This document shows, piece after piece, positions 9,293 through 16,677 of a stretch of DNA of 64,000 nt (position 1 is the first letter of the stretch; the number at the start of each line of letters is the position of its first letter). The DNA is from Dyadobacter diqingensis (GTDB taxonomy: Bacteria > Bacteroidota > Bacteroidia > Cytophagales > Spirosomataceae). The translations under genes and the position numbers were made by a program. Where the stretch lies: the NCBI RefSeq assembly GCF_024220585.1, contig NZ_JAMXKF010000003.1, positions 372,001 through 436,000 on the forward strand, written 5' to 3'. The notes under the pieces are model-generated. The model saw nothing but the letters and a program-made list of their open reading frames with translations. It was not told where the DNA came from and made no database searches.

Positions 9293-9904
9293 ATGGAAAC
9301 GAAATCATTTACTAATGCATTACCGACTGCATATTCTCAGAAAAGCGTTTTGGAGAATCTTTTTGGTAAAGTAGTCGCTAATGGAGATTATTATGCTTTT
9401 CGTGAGTTGTTTACACATCATTACCGGTCGCTGTGTAATTATGCGATGAGGGTGGTTGTGACCCGGGAAATTGCCGAGGAAGTGGTATCGGATGTTTTTG
9501 TAAAACTTTGGAAAAACCGGGAACAAATAGAAGTGCATACTTCTTTCCAGGCTTATATCTATAGAGCGGTACGCAACCAGGCACTTGATTATTTGAAATT
9601 GCGCATTCACCGCCAGTACGAACGCGAATCGCTTGATTCCGTGCAGTGGAATCTTACACATGCAGATCATTATACACCGATTGAGGAAATGGCTTTTAAC
9701 GAGTTCTACGAACGCGTTGAAGGTTGTATCCAGGATTTGCCAAGACAATGTCAGGTAATTTTCAGGTTAAGCCGGGAAGAAGGCCTGCGTTATCGTGACA
9801 TCGCTGAACGTTTGCAGATTTCTGTTAAAACGGTTGAAACACAAATGAGCCGGGCATTAAAGGTATTGCGTGAGCGCGTACCGGAGCATAGGCTGGTTGC
9901 CTAA
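9293..9904 (+). CDS. ECF RNA polymerase sigma-70 factor, Bacteroidota expansion type
   Basis: I choose the ATG at 9293 (203 residues). An in-frame start at 9218 would add a non-homologous 25-residue leader. The sigma region 2 segment reads ELFTHHYRSLCNYAMRVV and continues to EEVVSDVFVKLWKNRE. Region 4 holds the DNA-binding helix-turn-helix LRYRDIAERLQISVKTVETQMSRAL. No FecR-type anti-sigma gene or TonB receptor follows, which is the usual arrangement for this group. Instead uxuA follows after 243 bp, so this is an orphan ECF factor placed inside a hexuronate cluster. The TAAttTTTG-like element near 9177-9184 is a weak alternative to the GGAAC/CGTA promoter. Confidence 0.88.
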   Translation: METKSFTNALPTAYSQKSVLENLFGKVVANGDYYAFRELFTHHYRSLCNYAMRVVVTREIAEEVVSDVFVKLWKNREQIEVHTSFQAYIYRAVRNQALDYLKLRIHRQYERESLDSVQWNLTHADHYTPIEEMAFNEFYERVEGCIQDLPRQCQVIFRLSREEGLRYRDIAERLQISVKTVETQMSRALKVLRERVPEHRLVA

Positions 9905-9913
9905 TTTGACTTC

Positions 9914-10139
9914 GGCTGTCAGCGGTCGGCTTTCGGCTGGCTGAGCGAATAAAGATCCTTGTGAACATTCTGTTTCAGAAACAAGAAATAATTTATAGAA
10001 AGTATCTGAGTTGAGATTATCTTGGAGTGCCGGAAGTGAGACACTTACGGTGCAAATAGCTCAATATATTATTATAACTAAATCCGCTGAAAAGCCGGAA
10101 GCTTGGCGGTCGATAGCCGATAGCTGAACGCCGACAGCC
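9914..10139. repeat. Intergenic element bounded by 28-bp imperfect inverted repeats
   Basis: The interval between the sigma factor gene and uxuA starts with a GC-rich GGCTGTC-type arm (9914-9941) and ends with its imperfect complement (10112-10139). By hand, 22 of 28 positions pair. Both arms consist of degenerate GCCGAT/GCCGAC-like units, while the ~170 bp between them is AT-rich and non-coding. I have the impression that such units recur between genes in Cytophagales genomes, but could not test this here. Confidence 0.45.
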
Positions 10140-10147
10140 ATTAATCT

Positions 10148-11338
10148 ATGTCCTTAGAACAAACTTGGCGCTGGTTTGGCCCAAATGATCCTGTTTCGTT
10201 GCAGGATATCCGGCAGGCAGGAGCCACCGGTATTGTAACCGCATTACATCATATTCCCAACGGTATTGTCTGGGAAGTGGACGAGATTTTAGCTCGTAAA
10301 GAAATTATTGAAGCCGCGGGTTTGACCTGGTCGGTTGTAGAAAGTGTCCCGGTACATGAGGCGATCAAAACACGGACGGGTGACTTTGAGAAGTACATTC
10401 AGAATTATCAGCAGTCGTTAGTCAATCTTGGAAAATGCGGCATTGATACGGTTTGTTACAATTTCATGCCGATCCTCGACTGGACAAGAACGGATCTCGA
10501 CGCACCTATGCACGACGGTTCGACCGGCCTTCGTTTCGATGCTACGCAATTTGCTGCTTTTGATCTTTATATATTAAGAAGAGAGGGCGCAGAAAATCAA
10601 TATACCGAGGAGCAAAAAAGTAAAGCTTTAAACTGGCTTGAAAAGGCCGACGGCGATGCGGTAAATAAACTGACCAGAAATATTATCGCAGGTTTGCCGG
10701 GTTCTGAGGAGAGTTTTACCATTGAAGAATTCCGTAAAGTATTAAGTACCTATAAAAATATCGGTGATCTGGAATTACGTACGCACTTGTACCAGTTTAT
10801 TCAGGCGATAGCGCCTGTTGCGGAAGAAGCCGGAATCAATCTGGCGATTCACCCGGACGATCCTCCTTATCCGATCCTGGGTTTACCGCGCGTAGTGAGT
10901 ACCGAAAATGATGCGAATTTGTTGCTGGATGCTTACGATAGCAAATCCAACGGGTTATGTTTTTGTACCGGTTCTTATGGCGTACGTGCTGATAATGACC
11001 TTTCCGGTATGGTGAACCGTTTGGGGAGCCGGATCAACTTTATTCACTTGCGGGCAACACACCGGGAGTCGGACGGAAGTTTTTATGAAGCAGATCACCT
11101 CAATGGGGATGTGGATATGTACGAAGTGATGCATGGGTTGATCGTCGAACAAAAAAGAAGGATTTCGGATGGCAGAGCTGATTTGAGAATGCCATTCCGC
11201 CCCGATCACGGACATAGAATGCTGGATGACCTTACGGCTACGAAAAGGATGAATCCGGGTTATACCGCGATAGGCAGGCTGCGTGGTCTGGCAGAACTTC
11301 GTGGTTTGGAGATGGGCATCGAAAGAGGATTGAAATAG
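10148..11338 (+). CDS. uxuA: D-mannonate dehydratase
   Basis: At 396 residues this matches UxuA, the iron/manganese-dependent enzyme that converts D-mannonate to 2-keto-3-deoxygluconate in glucuronate breakdown. The N-terminus [35 protein letters not shown] (shown here only in part as RWFGPNDP and [11 protein letters not shown]) is diagnostic. The family motifs [32 protein letters not shown] and MPFRPDHGH are all present; histidines and aspartates in these motifs are metal or substrate ligands in the family. The product is cytoplasmic. The next gene, uxaC, makes fructuronate two steps earlier in the same pathway, 96 bp downstream. Confidence 0.96.
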   Translation: MSLEQTWRWFGPNDPVSLQDIRQAGATGIVTALHHIPNGIVWEVDEILARKEIIEAAGLTWSVVESVPVHEAIKTRTGDFEKYIQNYQQSLVNLGKCGIDTVCYNFMPILDWTRTDLDAPMHDGSTGLRFDATQFAAFDLYILRREGAENQYTEEQKSKALNWLEKADGDAVNKLTRNIIAGLPGSEESFTIEEFRKVLSTYKNIGDLELRTHLYQFIQAIAPVAEEAGINLAIHPDDPPYPILGLPRVVSTENDANLLLDAYDSKSNGLCFCTGSYGVRADNDLSGMVNRLGSRINFIHLRATHRESDGSFYEADHLNGDVDMYEVMHGLIVEQKRRISDGRADLRMPFRPDHGHRMLDDLTATKRMNPGYTAIGRLRGLAELRGLEMGIERGLK

Positions 11339-11434
11339 CAAATTCTCGTCGGGTAACAGCCTTAAATTATCGTCTGATATTTTGAAAAGGATAAGATAGT
11401 CCAGTGGCCTAAAACGATATTACTTTATTTAGCA

Positions 11435-12862
11435 ATGATAGCTACAAATACCACCGCCCAGAAAACGTTTATTGACGAAGACTTTCTCTTACGCTCAGAA
11501 ACCGCCCGCATATTGTATCATGATTATGCGAAGGAAATGCCGATTATCGACTACCACTGCCATCTTCCGCCAGACCAGATTGCTGAGGACAGGCAGTTTG
11601 AAAACCTGACGCAGATATGGCTTTATGGAGATCATTACAAATGGCGCGCGATGCGTGCAAACGGCATTGACGAGAAATTTTGTACCGGAAATGCAGGCGA
11701 CTGGGAGAAGTTTGAGCAATGGGCTGCAACTGTGCCCTATACCATGCGTAACCCGCTTTATCACTGGACGCATCTGGAATTGCTGAGGTATTTTGATATT
11801 GATGTCATCCTGAATAAAGATACGGCGCGTGAGATTTATGACGAATGCTCTGCGAAACTGAAACAGAAAGATTTTAGCGTCCGCAATTTGTTGCGCCGTA
11901 TGAATGTGAAAGTGGTGTGCACAACCGACGATCCGACTGATTCGCTCGAATATCACCAGCAGATCAAGGACAGCGGTTTTGAAATAAAGGTATTACCGAC
12001 CTTCCGTCCGGACAAGGCGATGTTACTGATTGATTCACCCGCCGATTTTCAGCAGTATCTGAATAAGTTATTTGAGATAGCCGGTGTAACAAGCGGCAGC
12101 ACTTATGAAGATTTGCTGGCCGCGCTAAAAAGCCGTCACGACTTTTTCGCTGAAATGGGTGGCCGTTTGTCAGATCACGGATTGGAACATATCTATGCTT
12201 CTTTTGACGAAACTGCCGCGCGTACTGCCTTGGCTGAGACGTTGTCGGGCAAAACAAGTTCGGCTGAATTGCGTACTGCTTTCAAATCCGTTTTGTTGTA
12301 TGATCTGGCTAAAATGGATCATAGCAAGGAATGGGCGCAACAGTTTCATTTGGGCGCATTGAGAAATAACAATTCCCGGATGTTAAACAAGCTTGGGCCG
12401 GATACCGGATGGGATTCCATCGGAGATTATAGCCAGGCGCAGGCGTTGTCGAAGTTTTTGAATAAGCTGGATTCAACAGATCAGCTGGCAAAAACGGTGT
12501 TGTATAACCTCAATCCGGGTGATAATGAAGTACTGGCAACAATGACCGGGAATTTTAACGACGGAACGATACCAGGAAAAATGCAATTTGGCTCCGGATG
12601 GTGGTTCCTGGATCAGAAAGACGGTATGGAAAAACAGATTAACGCACTTTCAAACATCGGACTTTTAAGCCGTTTTGTTGGTATGTTAACCGATTCAAGA
12701 AGTTTCTTGTCTTATCCGCGTCACGAGTATTTCCGCAGGATTCTTTGCAACCTGATTGGTAACGATGTTGAAAACGGCGAGTTACCAAATGACCTTCCAT
12801 GGCTTGGGAAACTTGTTCAGGATATTTCATACAATAACGCCAAAAATTATTTTGGGTTTTAA
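11435..12862 (+). CDS. uxaC: Glucuronate (uronate) isomerase
   Basis: At 475 residues this is a full-length UxaC of the amidohydrolase superfamily. It interconverts D-glucuronate/D-fructuronate and D-galacturonate/D-tagaturonate. The metal-binding DYHCHLPP motif is near residue 40. Family blocks WLYGDHYKWRAMRANG, CTTDDPTDSLEYH, FRPDKA and FGSGWWFLDQKDGM are present. It ends with a GNDVENGELPND-type segment usual for the family. It sits between uxuA and kdgK on the same strand, and a strong terminator follows at 12896-12930. That suggests a transcription unit of sigma factor, uxuA and uxaC, or of uxuA and uxaC alone. Confidence 0.96.
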   Translation: MIATNTTAQKTFIDEDFLLRSETARILYHDYAKEMPIIDYHCHLPPDQIAEDRQFENLTQIWLYGDHYKWRAMRANGIDEKFCTGNAGDWEKFEQWAATVPYTMRNPLYHWTHLELLRYFDIDVILNKDTAREIYDECSAKLKQKDFSVRNLLRRMNVKVVCTTDDPTDSLEYHQQIKDSGFEIKVLPTFRPDKAMLLIDSPADFQQYLNKLFEIAGVTSGSTYEDLLAALKSRHDFFAEMGGRLSDHGLEHIYASFDETAARTALAETLSGKTSSAELRTAFKSVLLYDLAKMDHSKEWAQQFHLGALRNNNSRMLNKLGPDTGWDSIGDYSQAQALSKFLNKLDSTDQLAKTVLYNLNPGDNEVLATMTGNFNDGTIPGKMQFGSGWWFLDQKDGMEKQINALSNIGLLSRFVGMLTDSRSFLSYPRHEYFRRILCNLIGNDVENGELPNDLPWLGKLVQDISYNNAKNYFGF

Positions 12863-12895
12863 TGGTAGGTAACTGTTTTTAAAACCTTATTGCAG

Positions 12896-12930
12896 AAAGC
12901 CGGCCTGATTTTGGAAATCGGCCGGCTTTT
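12896..12930 (+). terminator. Rho-independent terminator after uxaC
   Basis: AAAGCCGGCC (12896-12905) pairs with GGCCGGCTTT (12920-12929); the flanking TGATT/AATC bases extend the stem. It lies 34 bp past the uxaC stop and ends in a short T-run, so it probably separates uxaC from kdgK. Confidence 0.8.
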
Positions 12931-13023
12931 GGTATAACTTAGCAGGCTGTAATTTAAATGCTATTCCGGCATTGGAAATGAATGCCATCCTAACCATATC
13001 TGATTCAAATTCACTTAGTAATT

Positions 13024-14019
13024 ATGTCTAAAGTAGTAACATTCGGAGAAGTATTAATGCGCCTGTCGACACCAGGTTTTTCCCGTTTTGAACAAGCACG
13101 ACAACTTGACGTTACCTATGCAGGGGGCGAAGCAAATGTGGCTTCTGCCTTGGCTTATTGGGGGCATCATACTGCGCACGTGACCCGTTTCCCGGATTCT
13201 CCTATCGGGCGTTCGGCGGCACAATATCTCCATTTTCACGGGGTAGATATCTCCAATATTTTATATGGCGGACCAAGAATGGCTGTTTATTTTCTGGAAA
13301 CAGGTGCGGCCTTGCGTGCCAGTCAGATTGTTTACGACCGTGCAAATTCCTCCTTAGCAACCATTGATCCGAGTGAGTTGAACTGGGACGAAATTTTAAA
13401 AGATGCTACCTGGTTTCATTGGGCTGGTATTACGCCTGCACTTTCTCAGGGAGCGGCAGACGCTTGTCTGGCCGGGATTGAAGCGGCACGCAGAAAAGGT
13501 ATTACTGTTTCAGGGGATATTTTCTACCGCGCCAATTTGTGGAAATATGGCAAAAAACCATCGGAGGTACTTCCGGCACTTACGGCGGGTACGGATGTGG
13601 TAATTGCCAACCGCGAAAATATCAAGGAGATATTCAATATTGAAGGAGACGATTTCCTTGAATCCTGTGTTAATTTGAAGAAGGCTTTCCCTCAGGTTAG
13701 CAGGGTTGTAGATACGAAACGGACTTCTATTAGCGCAACACACAATTTGTTGCGGGCTTATCTTTGGAACGGTGAACGTGTGCTTGAAACAGCCGATATT
13801 GATATCAACCCAATCGTTGACCGTGTGGGTGGAGGAGATGCCTTCATTGCCGGTTTGATTCATGGTTTGATCTCGTTTAATGACGAACAAAAAGCGCTGG
13901 AATTTGGTGTGGCAGCTTCTGCTTTGAAACACACCATTGAAGGTGACGCACTGATTTCAACGGTTGCCGAAGTAGAGGCGATCCGTCAGGGCGAAACGTC
14001 GGGCAGGATCAGAAGATAG
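13024..14019 (+). CDS. kdgK: 2-keto-3-deoxygluconate kinase (PfkB family)
   Basis: At 331 residues this is a PfkB/ribokinase-type sugar kinase. The N-terminal signature VTFGEVLMRLSTPGF and the AGGEANVASALAYWG block identify a KDG/fructokinase-like kinase. The C-terminal PfkB signature VDRVGGGDAFIAGLIHGL contains the catalytic Asp (GGGDAF). It phosphorylates KDG to KDPG, feeding the aldolase encoded 127 bp downstream. This gene order is the standard route from UxuA/UxaA products to pyruvate and glyceraldehyde 3-phosphate. A general sugar-kinase role cannot be excluded, but context makes KdgK very likely. Confidence 0.93.
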   Translation: MSKVVTFGEVLMRLSTPGFSRFEQARQLDVTYAGGEANVASALAYWGHHTAHVTRFPDSPIGRSAAQYLHFHGVDISNILYGGPRMAVYFLETGAALRASQIVYDRANSSLATIDPSELNWDEILKDATWFHWAGITPALSQGAADACLAGIEAARRKGITVSGDIFYRANLWKYGKKPSEVLPALTAGTDVVIANRENIKEIFNIEGDDFLESCVNLKKAFPQVSRVVDTKRTSISATHNLLRAYLWNGERVLETADIDINPIVDRVGGGDAFIAGLIHGLISFNDEQKALEFGVAASALKHTIEGDALISTVAEVEAIRQGETSGRIRR

Positions 14020-14146
14020 ACCGTGATCAAAGCCGGTGCTTAGCACCTGGATATTTGCGGTCCGCCGCGCGTAGATATTAAATCATTCATCGAGCCTGGC
14101 AGAAGGTGCAGAGCGCCGAAACAGGAAAGGCAGGAAAATTAAAATT

Positions 14147-14821
14147 ATGGCAACAATAGATAAAAATACCACAATCGTTTTGCTGAATGAAACCGGGATA
14201 CTCCCGCTTTTTTATCATGCTGATGTGGAAATTGCGAAGCAGGTTCTTACCGCAAGTTATAAAGGCGGAGCCCGTGCATTTGAATTTACAAACCGTGGTG
14301 CAAATGCCTATGAAGTTTTTGTGGAGCTTGTAGCGTACGCGCTGGAAAGTCTGCCTGGACTTGCTCTGGGGATAGGGACGGTTTATGACGCGGAAACTGC
14401 GCAGAAATACATCGATGCAGGCGCTGATTTTGTGGTTGCTCCTTTTACCAATCCAGAGGTGGGCGAAGTTTGTAAAAACGCAGATATCCCATGGATCCCG
14501 GGCATTGCGACATTGACCGAAATCTTCCACGCATTGAAAGGCGGCGCAGAAGTGGTAAAACTTTTCCCTGGCGAAGTGGTTGGTTCTGCTTTTGTCAAGG
14601 CAGTTAAGGGCCCGATGCCGCATGTGAAAATCGTAGTGACAGGAGGTGTACAGCCAACTAAAGAAAGCATTGAAGAATGGTTTGGTGCTGGTGCTTATGG
14701 CGTTGGAATGGGTTCTAACCTTTTCCCGAAAAACGTTATCAGTGAAGGGAATTATGCCTGGATTGAAGAAAAAGTTGCAGAAAGCATCAGTCTGATCAAG
14801 GAATTCAGAGCGAAAGCCTGA
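14147..14821 (+). CDS. kdgA: KHG/KDPG aldolase
   Basis: At 224 residues this is a class I aldolase of the KDPG/KHG family. The N-terminal GILPLFYHADVEIAKQVLTA, the FEFTNRG segment (family E-x-T-x-R, with the catalytic Glu), VKLFPGEVVG (Schiff-base Lys of the VKLFPA motif) and VTGGVQPT are all visible. It cleaves 2-keto-3-deoxy-6-phosphogluconate to pyruvate and glyceraldehyde 3-phosphate. The motif has PG where most relatives have PA, a minor difference. It follows kdgK and precedes a strong bidirectional terminator, so it ends the hexuronate block. Confidence 0.94.
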   Translation: MATIDKNTTIVLLNETGILPLFYHADVEIAKQVLTASYKGGARAFEFTNRGANAYEVFVELVAYALESLPGLALGIGTVYDAETAQKYIDAGADFVVAPFTNPEVGEVCKNADIPWIPGIATLTEIFHALKGGAEVVKLFPGEVVGSAFVKAVKGPMPHVKIVVTGGVQPTKESIEEWFGAGAYGVGMGSNLFPKNVISEGNYAWIEEKVAESISLIKEFRAKA

Positions 14822-14836
14822 TCTGATAAATCATTT

Positions 14837-14885
14837 AAAACGGGAAAGCCAACCGAAATCATTTCCGGTTGGCTTTCCTGTTTTA
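14837..14885. terminator. Strong bidirectional terminator after KDPG aldolase
   Basis: AAAACGGGAAAGCCAACCG (14837-14855) pairs with CGGTTGGCTTTCCTGTTTT (14866-14884), with one mismatch in 19. The A/T flanks let it serve the aldolase gene on the plus strand and the small gene pair on the minus strand. Confidence 0.85.
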
Positions 14886-14902
14886 TTTTGCCAAAATTCA
14901 GT

Positions 14903-15169
14903 CTAGCGGTTTACCAGATCATACAGCGAATCAATAATATCTTTGATTTTTTTAGCATGAGCATCTGAAAAAGCGAACTCGTCTGAATAGCGGTTTATAC
15001 CTCTGATCGCTTCTTTGGCCTGATCCGCATTCGCCTGTTTGACCAGTGCTCGTCTCTCTTCTACATATTTTAGAAACTGAGCATTGTACGGATCTGACTG
15101 TGATTCAATTGATAACAACGTTATCAGTTCCGTAAATAAGTGATCAATTTGAGATAATTCGTTTACCAT
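14903..15169 (-). CDS. Small helical protein overlapping the toxin-like lipoprotein gene; candidate immunity protein
   Basis: This is an 88-residue, charged protein without a signal peptide or membrane segment, predicted by eye to be almost entirely helical (MVNELSQIDHLFTELITLL and three more amphipathic stretches). I do not recognise a family. Its start overlaps the end of the upstream lipoprotein gene by 7 bp, which implies translational coupling. That size, position and coupling are what one expects for the immunity gene of a polymorphic toxin. However, the partner is a predicted exported lipoprotein, while this protein looks cytoplasmic; an immunity role would protect against toxin retained in, or re-entering, the cytoplasm. 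The function is therefore an inference only. Confidence 0.65.
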   Translation of the reverse strand: MVNELSQIDHLFTELITLLSIESQSDPYNAQFLKYVEERRALVKQANADQAKEAIRGINRYSDEFAFSDAHAKKIKDIIDSLYDLVNR

Positions 15170-15912
15170 GGTAGCGGGATTTCTTTAACAAGTGCCTTAA
15201 AGGTAGCATCTCTTACGACAAAAGGGATAAAGATTTGCTCAGCTTTTCCGGGAAGAAATGGATTGATAACGCCGTCGGCAATCTGTTGCGCTGCGGTGGT
15301 ACCGCGCCATACTTTTAATGTCTGGCCTGCCGGAACTTCGTAAACATAGAATTTTGAAAAATTATTCCAGGCAGGACGCACGGCCGTTCCGCCGATAACG
15401 TCACCCACCGAAGCAGGGATTTGTGCCGTCCAGTATCCACCAGCCGGGTTTCCGCCGGTAACACGATAAATTTTTGTTCCTGCCGGCAGTTCATCTGCTT
15501 TTGCATCGGAAAAGTTGGCAGCATCTGAAGCAGATAAGTCAAGATCGGTGCTGGCCCACGCCGGATTGGTAACGCCGGATTTTAACCCGTTAGCTACATA
15601 ATTTCCTTTTTCGATGCCCGGAATGTGATCCCAGTCTTCAATGAAAACGCGCTGATCGTAAATGCTGACCGCCGTTTTCAGGCTATTGAACAGGGCCGAC
15701 TTATTACCAGATTTGTTGAAAGCTTCCTTCGTTTTTTCTTCGTCAAGTCCTGCGCTGATCCAGCTTTCCACGGTTGATTTTGTACCCTGGCCCAAAAGGG
15801 TTTCGAGATCATTCAGCCATGGCTGTGGAGAGACATCGTGGTCTGTACAGCTGATAAAGGAAACACTAAGGAGCAGCCAAAGGAGCAGGAGAGAAACGTA
15901 ATTCTTTTTCAT
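15163..15912 (-). CDS. Lipoprotein with a C-terminal polymorphic-toxin-like (ADP-ribosyltransferase-like) domain
   Basis: This is a 249-residue protein with a lipoprotein signal peptide; the lipobox is SFISC with Cys22. Residues 25-95 are a helical spacer. Residues ~140-249 hold the pattern IYRVTGG (R150), GGYWTAQIP (W161), RPAWNNFSKFYVYEVPAGQ (W182) and KAEQIFIP (E225, Q226). This order of Arg, Trp, Trp-Asn, VPAG and xEQIFIP resembles C-terminal toxin domains of Rhs/polymorphic systems that adopt an ADP-ribosyltransferase-like fold. The resemblance is from memory of motif spacing, not from a search. A small helical gene overlaps its 3' end. The lipid anchor is unusual for a secreted toxin and could place it on the outer membrane. 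A non-toxic surface role remains possible. Confidence 0.6.
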   Translation of the reverse strand: MKKNYVSLLLLWLLLSVSFISCTDHDVSPQPWLNDLETLLGQGTKSTVESWISAGLDEEKTKEAFNKSGNKSALFNSLKTAVSIYDQRVFIEDWDHIPGIEKGNYVANGLKSGVTNPAWASTDLDLSASDAANFSDAKADELPAGTKIYRVTGGNPAGGYWTAQIPASVGDVIGGTAVRPAWNNFSKFYVYEVPAGQTLKVWRGTTAAQQIADGVINPFLPGKAEQIFIPFVVRDATFKALVKEIPLPW

Positions 15913-16038
15913 AAACGTCGAGAATTTTGGGTGAGAAATATAGTTTCACCGCAAAGTAACCGTTTGTGTCCAAAACGACCAAAATGTTTATGAGTTATTA
16001 AACTAAAATTGTGAATATAATGAGGGAACGGTGAAAAA

Positions 16039-16632
16039 TCAGTATTCAAGAATATCACTTAACCTGACTGAAAAATCTGTCAGGACATCTTCACCGAAGA
16101 GAAATTCGTCAAAAGTGCAGGTAGTCAAGGCATGTCCGGAGCGATAGATGTAGGTAAGCTGAGCTTCTGTTGATATTAACCATGCGAGACGCACACCATT
16201 TTCAATCCATTTTTGCATTTTAGCCTTTAAGTCATTCAGACTATCTGTTTCTGATTTTAATTCGATGATAAAATCGGGAGCCAGGTGTGGGAAAGATTTT
16301 TTTTCGGACATGGAAAGTGCATTCCATCGATCCAGTTTTATCCATGCCACGTCAGGTACGCGCATGGAAGAATCGGAGAGGAAAAAACCTCCGTTGGATT
16401 CCAGTACCTTCCCCGATTTTTGACGGCGATTCCAAATAACGAGCTCTCCGATTAACTCGCTGTTGTTGGAACTGCTTAATGCAAATGTTGGTGTCATTTT
16501 TATGAATAATTGCCCCTGTTCATTACGTTCCACAAACAAATCAGGATTGGCCAGGCTAAATGCTACCAATTCGTCATCCGTAAAAGATTCAAGGGTTGGA
16601 AAATTCAAGGGAATGATCATACCGTCGTCCAT
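16039..16632 (-). CDS. Uma2 family (DUF820) PD-(D/E)XK nuclease-fold protein
   Basis: About 197 residues from the ATG complementary to 16630-16632; an ATG 21 bp upstream is also possible. The family pattern is clear: ELIGELVIWNRRQKSGKV, then the segment SSMRVPDVAWI (catalytic PD), then DFIIELKSETDSLNDLKAKM (the E-x-K half-site), and W-I-ENGVRLAWLI. Uma2/DUF820 proteins are abundant in cyanobacteria and Cytophagales, have a restriction-endonuclease-like fold, and have no well-established role. The catalytic residues are intact here. It lies 45 bp downstream of the helicase gene on the same strand, so co-transcription is possible. Confidence 0.88.
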   Translation of the reverse strand: MDDGMIIPLNFPTLESFTDDELVAFSLANPDLFVERNEQGQLFIKMTPTFALSSSNNSELIGELVIWNRRQKSGKVLESNGGFFLSDSSMRVPDVAWIKLDRWNALSMSEKKSFPHLAPDFIIELKSETDSLNDLKAKMQKWIENGVRLAWLISTEAQLTYIYRSGHALTTCTFDEFLFGEDVLTDFSVRLSDILEY

Positions 16633-16677
16633 ATGTTTTATCAAATATAACAAACACAGACAATTATTGCCACTTTC

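Noticed and set aside
9293..9904. FecI/TonB-receptor type locus at the first ECF gene
   Set aside because: No FecR, TonB-dependent receptor or SusD gene follows; the next gene is uxuA.
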